A stretch of DNA of 64,000 bases from Tribonema minus (taxonomy: Eukaryota; Sar; Xanthophyceae; Tribonematales; Tribonemataceae). Below the pieces are notes generated by a model. That model saw only the letters and a list, made by a program, of their open reading frames with translations, did not search any database and was not told the origin of the DNA. This document shows positions 21,294 through 32,036 of the stretch, piece by piece. The stretch's first letter is position 1; each line of letters begins with the position of its first letter. A program made the position numbers and the translations under genes. The stretch covers positions 1 through 64,000 of the forward strand of contig JAFCMP010000555.1 in the NCBI GenBank assembly GCA_017506865.1, read 5' to 3'.

Positions 21294-24200
21294 CTAGTCT
21301 GCGCTGTGCCCTAGGAGCTTGGATACCGGCGCCGCAACACAGCCTAGCATTCGCGCTCCACGTGTGTACGCCATGACGCGCTCCGCCAACTCCCGCGCCA
21401 GCGATATGCTCAGCTCAATGAGGATCTGACGCTTAGCTAACCCAGCCTTGCGTAACACATCTGCCTTCCCCCCCCCTGAGCACAGTGCTGAGTGCATTGC
21501 CAACTCCTTAACAAAAAGGCTTGTCTGCTTGCCCAGCCGTCCGTACGACTCCTGCACGAATGGCACAAAAGCCCAAGATGACGTCAAGGTGCCGGTGTGG
21601 TGCTTGACCTTCGCGTCCTCCCCCACCCCAGCAGCATAGCCGTCCGTGTTCGAGGCATTTGTTTTGCCTGTCAGGTGCGAGCTCGCTGTGGGCGCGCGCA
21701 CACTTGTGTCTAGCACTATTCCCTTGTTACGGTATGCACTGCTAAAGTGCAGACACCCTGGGTCAATGACTGTGTCCGCCCGATACCCCGGTACCTTGAA
21801 GACGCTAGCGTCCTCATTGCGGACAATAGAGATGGTGCTGTCTCAAGATGCGCTGCAAGCGCCTTTGGGCAGTGTGTGTCGCGTTGTGCCCCCGTATGTG
21901 CTGGCTGGGGCAGCTGATCGCATGCGTGGAGGTGGGGCTCACATCACTGCACCGCCATGGGCACACCTCGCCCTGTATGCCCCACCCGTCTATGAAGATC
22001 GCAATGAAAATCATCGTGGCTGCTGCCATACTGGACATGGGCGCCGCACCCGGGCGGTCATTGGCAGTGGGTGGCACGCTCATCCACGCCATTGCCCCGG
22101 ACGCACGCTGGCTGCGCAGCTGCGCCAGGACCCGTGCGCTAGCCTGTTGGCGGCGGCGGCTGGTGTCGCGCGAGTCACCAATAGGTGCAGCCTGCGTCGG
22201 CTTGCCCACGGCACCAGCCGAGGCAGCCTCTAGGTCCTCCACCAGGCAATCCTCGTATTGACGTCGAAGAACATTTGAAAGGCCGGCTTGTAGTCCGTGC
22301 GTGAAGTGACCGCGCCGGCGGCGGGGCACTACCTTCCTGCAGATCTCGTCAGCATAGGCCTCCCAGTCGTCGTCGTCGTCCTCCTGCCCGCCGCTGCAGC
22401 TGCTTTCTTCCGCGCTAGTTTGTGTTTTAGCGGGCGTGGAAGGGGCAGCCGCGGCAGCGGCTTGAGGGCCAGGTACGGTCGCCGCCGCAGCGGCCGCCTC
22501 GGCGCCAGGCACAATGCCGTGGGTGTGTGGGGCTGGCTCAGTGGTCACTGTCTCCGTGACGGCAGTTGCGGCGTAGATCGCTTGCACCGCAGTGGGGAGC
22601 GTCGACGCTGCGGCCGTCGTATCTGCTGCCCACCGTAGCAACGATGCTGGGAGCTGCTCGGCCACAGCTGTGCGTGATTTTTCGCCGCCATCAGCTGTCA
22701 GCGCTCGCGTAGAGCGTCGCACGGCCTCGATGATTGGCGGCAGTCCCTGGTCCTCGCGTATTGCGCATGAGTGCTGCGCGAACCAGGTGACTGCGCCGTG
22801 TTCGTCAGTGCCGAGCCTCAGGGCCCCTGCTGCCACAGTGGCATGAATTATTGCCGGCCTCAGTGTTGTGCATGCCTGGGCCGTGTATGCGGCTGGTGCC
22901 AGTAGCCCCAAAAGCGGCATGCCCAGACCGCCTCGTCGCTCCGGCAACCGTGACGCCCGCAGTGGCACTGCGATGTCCGTGAGTTCTGGCGGGCCCAAGC
23001 GCGGCAATACCAGCACGCTGCCACTGCTGGCTTCCTCATTGTCACCAGCAGTGCAGGCGGCCAGCAGGTGTGACTTCATGGCTGCCGCGGTAGAGCAGCC
23101 GTGCAGATGCAGCATGCGTTCGAGCGTCCATGCACAGAACCCGTCAAACGCGTGCAACCATGTCTCACTCAAAGCCGTGTCAACGACCCGAGCTAAGAAG
23201 CCCATGCGCTTCGTCAGTGACCTGCGTAGAATGAACTGTGCTGCCTGTAGGTGATGCCGCGCCATTCCAGCTAGCTGCCACGACAATCGCCATGTCCCTG
23301 CGTCAACGAGATGCTTGCTCATGGCAGCGTGCACATAGGCTGGGTGCCCTACCGGTACCCCGACCGACGTAAAGCCCTGACTGGATTCTGGCATGGTGGT
23401 GTCCACAAACGGTATGTCAAGGGCGCGCAGGCGTGCTCTGGCCGCTTCATCAAACACTGTGCCGCGCATGGCGATGGCCAGCGACTTGTCTGGTCGAACG
23501 CGTAGGCCCCCTGCCGCCAGCCGGCGGATCACCTCTGCCACCCCAGCGGCCGCTGCATCGTCGAAGTAGGCAGCTTGCAGCACGTTGAGGTCATCCAGGA
23601 AAGCGCAGTGCGGGGCTGGCGGTTCCGCTGTGCTGTGGCCGTAGGCCGGCATACTGCCGGGCGTCGCATTCACTCCATCAGGGTAGAAGAGTAGGAAGGC
23701 CGCTGCCACTGCAAAGTACAGCGGCCCTAGAGGGTCCCCTTGCTGGCACCCTAGGTGGGAGCAGATAATGCGAGCTTCACCGTTCACCTCCACCCGCATC
23801 TCTGGGGCAGTGTCACCACAGTATACGGACTCAAAGTGCGGGAGCAGCTCCGGACAGAAGAGCATAAGCCCCCGCACAATGGCGGCGCGATCCACACTGT
23901 TAAATGCGTTCTCACAGTCCAGTTGGATAGTGGTGCCATACAGCTCGTGCCACACGCGCGCGCGCGCTGCCACATGCTCGACGCCAGACCGGTATCCTAC
24001 GCCAAACTGCGACATGGAGGCCAGCAGCCCCGATATCTTGCCCTTGACACTCCGTGCCGCTGTGGACCCGAGGAGTCTGCGCCAGACACTGGAGCAGGCG
24101 ATCGGACGCCGCTTCTGTCCTATGCCTGAGAGGGCCGCGGCGCGGAGAAGCCGTTGCGATTGCTCCGGCAGCAGTTCGGGCTCAACAAGCAGCGTCGTGA

Positions 24201-27200
24201 ACACCTTGGCCAGGTGATGGGCGAATGCCGGTTCCATCACATCTGATTCTGAATCACCAGCTAGTCCTGGCGAGGCACTGCTCACGGGGCGGGTGGCTGC
24301 TTTCACTGGTGCACCAGGCCCAGCGGCCATCAAGAGGTGTTCATAGCGTAGGCCGTCCAGCCCTCCTGCCTTCCCCGCCCCTGCTGCGGACAAGGTCGAC
24401 AGTATGTCTGCCGCCTCCACCTCGAGGCGCCGTCCGGCTGCGCTGGCAGCATCCTCAGGCCTATCGCTGTGATCATGTGCCTGACCCGATTCGAAGACAG
24501 GATTGCCAGCTGGCCCGGTGGTCGTTGCCACCCCTGCGCTGTGTAAGCAGTGCCGCCGGGCGTCGCGTACCAGGCCGCGCACTTGCTCCATTGGCGTATC
24601 GACTACCCCCGGCCGGGTGCCAGTTTCAGGGTGCTTTGCTGCCAGCACCTGTGCCGTGACCTCGTCTGCTGGGGCGCATGCTTCACGCGCCTCTAGTCGT
24701 GCGGCAGCCAAGCCTACCCCCCGTCGCTTGCCTGAGAGGGCAGCGCATGCTGTTTGCTGCCTGGAGTCAGCCTCCGTCCAGTCGGCATCGAAGTTCGTTT
24801 GTGCCGACGCCATAGCTGCGTTGTTTGGTTTGGGGGCCCGCAGCGCCGCTGCTGCTGACAGCGTCTTTCTCAGTAGCTCCGCGAAGTCGCCAGACAGCAA
24901 CGCTGCCAGCCGGGCCGCAGGCGGCATACCGGTTCCCTCCGGTTGCCTACCAAAGGCCATCGCTGCTAGCAGGTGCAGCAGCCTGTAGCCGCGCTGCACT
25001 AGAGTCTGAGAAACCTGATGAGCAAACGCCCCGGCACCATGGTGGAGGCGCACCCGTGCCGCCTCACGTGCACTGTCTGTGGCGTCCGCCAGTAGTCGTG
25101 TGGCGTGCTCCACTAGCCGTGCCCACTGGGTGCACTGCAGCTGAGTGCGGAAGGGGTTGGCAGTCGTGGTGAACCGCAGCAGCAGTAGATCCGCCTCATT
25201 GGTCTGGTCAAGTGCGTGGACGACCGAGGGCGTCGAGAGGTCCCAAGCCAGGGATGCTCGTGCCTGGGGCTTTGAGGGCCTGCCACTGGTGGTGGTGGTC
25301 GGGGGGGGCGGTGACGCGGCATCGTCCGGCGGGTCCACGTCCATGTCCGCCCATCCCACGGCCGTCCCGTGGGGGGGGCTGCTGTCCTGCAGCCTCAGGC
25401 TGTCAGACTGAGTGCGGCTGCCGGCGCTGCTAGGCGGTGCCGCAGCAGCTGCCGTTCGGCGCCGGCGTTGCGCGCCGGTTGCCGTGGCCGCCGGGCGTTT
25501 CTTGCTAGACTTTGAGTTGGCAGCGCCACTAGCCGGCACCGCCGGTAGTTTGGAGGTGTCGCTGCGGCAGCCCCTGCCGCCGCGGCCGCGCCGTCGCTAC
25601 CCGCACCCCCGCCCTCGGACTGGCCCGGGGGTACTGCCGGGCGTGCGCGCGTGGGGGCGCTTCCATTCCGTCGACACGTGTGGCATGGCGAGGTCAACGC
25701 GCATTGCCTCTGCCCCGCGCTGGCTGACATATGGACCAGGCCGCAGGCACCTGTGCATGCACTCAGCTTTCTTACCGCCCGTAGGAAGTCTTCTGCCGTG
25801 CAACCATACATGGTGCTCATCTTCTGCACATGCTTGGCATGGTGTGCCCCAGTGCTGCAGGTACTGCTGCCTGAAGGGGCACGGTCACCGGATGGGTCGT
25901 GATCAACCTGCTGCCGGATGCCCTTGGCGTATGCTGCCGCCGGATTTTGCTGACAGTAGGATCCGCTCCGCCCATCCGCGACCCTGAAACCCAAAAAGCA
26001 ACCGAGCACTTATGCTATAGTGAGGTCAGTCAAAACCCTCAAACAGTTGAAGTTGGATAATAGTAGGTTGTTGGCCTCGCTCAGACGCACCAGAAGAGCT
26101 CTTGGTTGTTGAAGTTGAGATTGGTGGAGCCATGCTATTGCACGTTGAGCAGTGATATGACAGTTGAAGTTAGCATGAAGTTGAAGTTTAAATATCACCG
26201 TTGAAGTTCAATACCACATCAGGATCAATATCAACTTCAACAAGTGAGTAGTCGGCAAATGCCCCTGACATAGGGCTACAGCATGCCATAACCCAACTTC
26301 AATACCAGTTCTGTCCTGGAGACTTTACTACTGGACAAGGGCCTCGGTTGCTTCTTGGCTTTCAGGGTCGCGGATGAGCGGAGCGGATCCTCAGTGTGAT
26401 GTGCTCGCCTCAGGGTTCAGCATCGACCTCGTGCAACTACCACCGTTGAAGTGGGCCACTACCGGTGCCATGCGGCTCGCAGCTGACAGTTTGCCTCGCT
26501 GTTTGCTGTCCTCTTTCTGACCAAGCTGCCAAAATGCCAGTGTGCATAGTGGACACCTCAGTGGCTCAGGCTGCTGTGGCAACTGCAGCGCAGTACGGGG
26601 CTGTGTCCGACTCGGAGCCGTGATGTGGGTGCTGTCAGCTTGAGTGGTCGCCGACGCTGTCATAGTGGTTGGCAAGGGCGGAGCTGCCGCAGGGGCGACA
26701 AGCAGTTCAAAGTGTCCCACATTTGTATATAGCCCAGGCGGCGTCCACAGCACATCCAGATGGCAGTCAGGCTGAGCTGGAGTCGCCGGTGCGAATACCG
26801 CTGGCAGCCCCATCAGTTGTGCCAGCACCAGCCCTGTTGATTTTTGCGTGCTGCCAGTGGCCTGAGGCTTGGCCTGCCACACCGTCACCGAGACTGCGTA
26901 GACCGCTGCAACAATGGCCCACACAGACAAACCGAGGGGCCGTCCCCACACGCCCTCTTCCTGTAGGCGTTGCAGCAGGAGCGTGTGCCCGCTGTCCTTG
27001 CTATCCGTTTCATTTGTGCCGTACTCGATTGCGAGGCAGCGAGCGCGTGTCCCGTACGTGTCGAATTGTTCACGTGTACACGCAGGTTGGGCTGCGGCAT
27101 GCGCGGTCAGTTGACGCATCGATGACATGCTGGCCCCTTGTTTGCCCGCCCCCTGCGTGACGTATGCCACCATCCCGTCCAGCAGTGCCTCTCGCATGGC

Positions 27201-28441
27201 AATCACCAGCGCTGGGGCCGGCAGTCCGTGCTCAACTGCGACGCTGCCTATGCCGTGTAGAGCTGTATGAATCAGGCAGTTGCCGTTGCCCACGTTGCTC
27301 ACGGGGCGAAGCTCCCCACCACGTGTTAGCGTCGCTGTGTTTTCCCCAAGCGCCTGTTTGTGGAGTGCCTGCAGGCCCGTGTGCCAAGTGGAAAAACCAT
27401 AGTTGGTGGCTTTTGCCAGCGCGTCTTGCTGCTCCTCCACGGTGACTGTATGGCACACGGTTGAGGGTATCCGGGTCGCCACCGTCACGGTGGTGACCTT
27501 CGCCGGCCCGGATATTGGTGCTGAGGGGGCAGAGGCACCGCCCCTTGGCGGTGTGGTGGCTGGTGCCAGCTGCCCTAGGGGTGCAGGAGAATTGTCGCAC
27601 TGGGCCTGTCGCTCCTGCGTCCGCCGTCTGTGTTTACCTCTGCGTCGACTGCGCTTTCCACTGGCAACCATAGCCGTGACAGATGCTGTCTCGGTCATTG
27701 TTGCGTGGGTGCTGTTATCACCGGCCTGCGTTACGTCTGACTCGCCATGTTTCCCGGCTGGCTGGCGAGGCGACCTGGCAACGACCGGTTCCCTAAGGGA
27801 GAGTTGGTCAAACACCGCTGCCAGGTCGTTACCCTCTTCTCGGAGGGAGAGCAAGCTGAACGTGACCGTCAGGTCATGCATCTGATTCACCAGCGGTGCG
27901 CAGGGAGTCCGGCCCAGCAGGGTCTGTGTTGCTGGCGCGTGCAGTCGGCGTGACGTGCGGCAGGGTTCAAGCTTGGTACCCGTCGGCCAAGCGCAAAGCA
28001 CCGTGACGCGTGCCCGATTGGGGGCAAGGGCCAGTGCACGTACCCTGCGCGCGAGTGCGCCAGCCGCCCCCAGCAAGCCTTGCCAGTGAGATCCCGTCGG
28101 GTCCCTGGGGCATTCGCTAGACTGAGCGCCCGCTGCGACAGCAGCTGCTGCACTGCCAGGTGTGCTGGGCACACGATCGTTGCTCGACATCGTTGCGCCG
28201 CTATCGCTAGCACGACTTTCGCCAGGCAGCACACCCATTGTGCTGCTCCGGGTCAGTCTCGGCAGCGGCGCAACTGCCACACCGTCCAACGTAGATGCAT
28301 GGGCTGGCCTGGGGTCCACCCCCAGGTGCTCGCATCCGAGGATTTTGCGTATGGGACCACATTTGCTAGCGGCGGCGAGCAGCGCGGCTAATGGCTTCAG
28401 GCTATTCCCCCCACCAACAGCTGCACCACCCGCTGCCGCCG
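21294..28441 (-). pseudogene. LINE copy 2 polyprotein remnant (OTU, RT, RLE regions), broken
   Basis: The frame is open from the truncated 5' end at 28441 down to the MITE at 26391 (OTU protease region, VGNGNCLIHTAL conserved). It resumes after the MITE, loses one base near 25545 relative to copy 1 (a CCGGTGGC stretch reads CCGGTAG), and continues open through the whole RT (LDCENAFNSVDR, GCQQGDPLGPL, FLDDLN). A two-base loss near 21833 then separates the zinc knuckle from the RLE (21294-21830). So it has two frameshifts, one insertion and a 5' truncation. The RT segment alone (21814-25539) is still a 1,241-codon open frame. Confidence 0.88.
25958..26391. mobile_element. 434-bp MITE with about 49-bp terminal inverted repeats
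   Basis: The element begins AGGATCCGCTCCGC and ends with its reverse complement. The inverted repeats extend about 49 bases with 3 mismatches. Target CAGT is duplicated at 25954-25957 and 26392-26395, and removing the element plus one CAGT restores the LINE copy 1 sequence (GACAGTGTGATG). There is no coding capacity. The interior contains about eight copies of GTTGAAGTT or its complement AACTTCAAC. The superfamily is not assigned; a 4-bp duplication and AGGAT termini do not clearly match one I know. Confidence 0.92.
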
Positions 28442-30700
28442 TTGCACTGCTGACACCACTTGATCTTGGAACTGCTGCTGGTGACTGGTGTGATGCACCT
28501 GAAAGTTACCGTTTGCATTGGCAATTGCTGCTGCATGACATATGCAGCACCACTGTTTGCGCACTATGCATGAAAACAAGCCTAGAAACATATTGAAATC
28601 AGGAACTGGTGGTGCATGCACTGGATGCCCAGGGGTGCATACATGTAACATGAATGCATTACTTTCAGCTGTGAATACACTCTATCGGGCATAAAGAAAA
28701 GAAAATTAAATCGGAGTTTGTCTTCAGAATCTGGGCAATTAATATACGTTGTTATACGCAGTATAGATCATATATACGTTATATAAATACGTTATACGCA
28801 GTATATGGATTTCCATATACGCTGGTCGGCAACCCTATGTATATGAAAGCGAAAGGATGCACTTCATGGTACTTCATGCAATCTGAAGTAATGCAAACAT
28901 GTATGATTGTACGCTTTTGTTTGTATGTGAAGCAGCTTGCAAATGTGCGCGTATGCGAAGCACGCAGGCAGCTGCTGAACATCTGGATGGAGACAACGAT
29001 TGTTGCATGCGCACGCCCACAATCAATCATGAAAACCTGACCGCAAAGCATTACTGCTCGAGCGCCACTGTACAGCATGCTCGCATGGGGGGTTGCTTGC
29101 TGTGACTGCGGTTGTTGACGCCACACTCGCGGGCAACGCTGGAACGAACAGCACAGTGGGCTTGCTGTCCAGAACCGTTGAACGGCCGCAGCTGAGCAGC
29201 GCTGCTGATGTGAGAGGCCTCATTCGCAGATGCGTCACTCATGCATCGCTCCGCATGCTACTCCAGCACCAGCGCGCCGCTGCTCTGCCACTGTACCACC
29301 ATCAGCGCCGCCACCACTGTTGCGCCTGACGTCCACACCGGAAGGCCTTCGCGGGGGCCGCGCTGCATTGCAGCGGCGCTTTGCTGAGCGCTGCTGCCGC
29401 TGCCGAGCGCTCGCATCCAGCTTGTCGCAACGCTCGAGGGCATCGGATTAATTGCAGTGCAGGATTGCAAATGGCACGCCCCGTCATGGTTTCGGGGCGT
29501 GCTGCTGCATGTGGCAACCGCTGCGTCACACTGCTGCATGGCTGCCACTGTGGGCCTGTCGCATGCCATGACCGCAGCGCGGCGCCCTGCGGCTTCGTCT
29601 GCCGGAGATTCACGCAAACCATAGAAATCGCAAGCATACACTGACTATGTATGCTACTTCAGCTACTTCCCGGCGTGTCTCTTCCAGAGCGCAGGTAGAT
29701 GTGACGTCAACTGGTGTGTGCTTTGCCAGGAGTGTCCGCTGCTGGCTGCAGTGCTGGGAATGGCGAGGACTCTGTGGGGTTGCAGTGCACGCAGAGAGCG
29801 CTGGACCTGCTCTGCACAATGAAGTTGCCAACTTCTCCTGGCGCGCGGCAGCGGCGGCTGAGGCTGATGCGTTTTCAGGTGCGTTCTGGCAGCTGCTTAC
29901 CGCATCCGCGGTGCTATAGAGATGCTGGGTGTGATTGCACATCGACGTAAAGCTAGCATGACGCTCGCACGTGCAGCGGCCAAAGTAGTTGATTTTTCCG
30001 CATGCAAACTTCAATTTTGCGTGCACTGTTAGTCTTGAAAAGTGATCGGTACGTACCCGGGGCCCGAAACCCATACATGCAATCTTTGGGATATCCTGAA
30101 TCGGCATGCATTCGTGTGGCATGTTACCTTCCAGTTTCTTGGAGCCCAGAGTTGCACATTTTAGGCATGATACATTTGCCCGTGCAATTGTTAACTCATC
30201 ACCCCTTGGCATGAATGGCTGTCACAGTGATTGCACAACAATAACAGGTGCAGCAATTCAAGACGATGCTGCTTTGTAGAGGCTTTCATCGACAATCAGA
30301 ACCACCACACCGCTCACCACTATCTTCATTCTCATTCGTGTCGTCGCCGTGCGTCGCTGCCGCCGCACTGGCCACTGCAGCCTCTGTTGGCGTTGCCACT
30401 GCTGCTGCCTGCGCCGTAGCCGCTGCGCGCGTGGCCATCTTCTTGGACTTAGGTCCAGGAATCCTGCCGCCACCTGCGCGGGCCATGAGGGCGACAAAGC
30501 TGCCGAGCTCCGAGCGTCGCGAGGAATGAGAGGATGACACCGCGCCGCCATCCCTGCGAGCATGCGTGCGTGCACACTGCCGCCGCAGATCCGTACTTTC
30601 CCCGTGGCCATGGCCGCTCCGCCTTCAGCTCCTTTTCTGGCTAACGGCGGAGATGCGGCGGGGCAACAGCGCCAGCGGCGGCAGCGGCGCCGGCAGCGGC
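28442..30700. other. No gene recognised between LINE copy 2 and the IFT144 remnant
   Basis: It contains the AT-rich TATACG tract at 28740-28816 and the TAGGGTTGCC motif (28817-28837, - strand). Two small - strand ORFs (29258-29641, 127 codons; 30286-30540, 84 codons, Ala-rich) have no recognisable domain. No WD40 repeat was found, although IFT144 would need about 600 codons of WD40 sequence upstream of its C-terminal half. Confidence 0.45.
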
Positions 30701-31415
30701 GGCGGCAGCGGCGGCGGATGACGGGAATGCCGTCGAGCTGCACGCCGTACTGTGCGGCACGACCGGCAGCACCTCCTTGCCATGGAGGTGCTTGAGGTGG
30801 AGGCGGCGGCGTGCGTGTACTGTGGCCTCGGCGACGCCGGCATGGTGAGTGCCGCCGCTGCAGCGGGTGCGCTGCGGAGGCTGCGAACAACTGGCCGGCG
30901 GCGGCGGGCGCAGCAGCCGTAGGCGCACGCGCATGCAGCCGCTTAACTGCGCTGCACATACATGCATATTGGGGCTTAGACACCGACGGCCAAATGCGTG
31001 CGCGCACCTGCAAATGACTAGCGCAGAGCTGCGGCGCATGGTGCGCAGCTGCGGAGATGCGAGCTGCGGCGCGCGAGGCACGCGGTGGCGCCTCACGGCA
31101 CATGCAGTGTTCTGTGCCGGCTCCTGCTGCGCGTCCTCGCATGCCTGCCTGCTGTGCGCAACTGTCATCGGTGCTTTGGCACTCACTCAACGGAGAGCGC
31201 GAGGCCGGCAGAGGCGGCTGCAGAGGCGGCTGCTGGCAGGCGCGCTGGCAGCGACAGCGCTGCACAGCGCGTGCGGTGCCAGAATACCACACTTCAGTCA
31301 CCTGACATGCTGGTGAAATGCAATACTCGTGACACGGGCGCGCGCAACCTCCGGTGCGCCTTAGCGGTTGAGCGAGGCGCGTGCTCGCGGCAGATGTGCA
31401 CGTACCTCTGCGCAG

Positions 31416-31460
31416 CGTTCAGTGTCGCAGCTCCGCGGCCTCGAGCGCGCGGCGGCAGTA
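31416..31460 (+). repeat. Echo copy of the IFT144 exon start
   Basis: CAGCTCCGCGGCCTCGAGCG at 31425 nearly repeats the start of the true exon at 31633 (CAGCTGCGCGGCCTCGAGCG). The upstream copy sits just after its own CTCTGCGCAG acceptor. It also encodes RSVSQ in front, closer to the family's conserved MSLEQI than the downstream exon is. Confidence 0.65.
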
Positions 31461-31992
31461 GTGCGACGTACCGACCGTGATGCGCAGTGCGCAGTCATTG
31501 CGGTGCGGCTGGCCGCGGCACACGCGCACGCAGCGGCGCACATCGAGGCCGTTATGACATGCTTCATACCTGCCTTCATGCGCAGTGCTCAACATATCGT
31601 GGTGCGATGCACAACGCACCGTCGCGACGACGCAGCTGCGCGGCCTCGAGCGCGCGGCGGTGGCGGAGGACCTGCGCCTCCTTGCGGGCGAGGTCGCGGC
31701 GCTGTTCGGTGACGACGGCCTCGTGCAGGAGCTCATGCTGGGCAGCGTGCGCCCGCTGGCAGCGCTCCACATGTATCGCAACCTGCTGCACTGGCAGCAG
31801 GCGCTCAAGCTTGCGACGCGCTGCGGCCGGGCGCGGTGCCAGAGGTGCGTCGCCGTCGTCGTCACCTTCATTTTTTTGTGTTGTAGTGCAGTGGGGCGGC
31901 GCGCGTGCGAGGGAGGTGACGCTTGCTTCATTGGTGTTGTGTGAACGTTTGTCGTGGTATATCGCGGTTGGCCCTGACTAACACCTGGCCCT

Positions 31993-32036
31993 ATACCCTT
32001 AACCCTAACCCTAACCCTAACCATTACCCTAGGTGC
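31993..32036 (+). repeat. Telomere-like CCCTAA repeats in an IFT144 intron
   Basis: About five CCCTAA-type units (CCCTTAACCCTAACCCTAAC...) on the + strand, 290 bases before the next exon. Confidence 0.9.

Larger units (their letters stand above)
21214..28441 (-). mobile_element. LINE copy 2, 5'-truncated, interrupted by a MITE
   Basis: Same family as copy 1, on the opposite strand. It matches copy 1 from about 2090 to 8903 (by eye about 97-98 % identical) and ends at the same CCATACGT 3' terminus (21214). Homology stops at 28441, so the N-terminal region and 5' UTR are missing. A 434-bp DNA element sits inside at 25958-26391. The near identity to copy 1 indicates a recent insertion, and the MITE is younger still. 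Confidence 0.92.

Noticed and set aside
1-28441. LINE copies 1 and 2 in opposite orientation as ends of one giant inverted-repeat element
   Set aside because: Each copy is an independent LINE insertion with its own 3' end; copy 2 is 5'-truncated and the DNA between carries unrelated genes.
29258-29641. 127-codon - strand ORF between LINE copy 2 and IFT144
   Set aside because: No recognisable domain, no splice context, and overlapping ORFs of similar size exist in other frames.
30258-31301. 347-codon - strand ORF
   Set aside because: It overlaps IFT144 exons on the other strand; the Arg/Ala/Pro-rich composition is typical of antisense GC-rich DNA and shows no domain.
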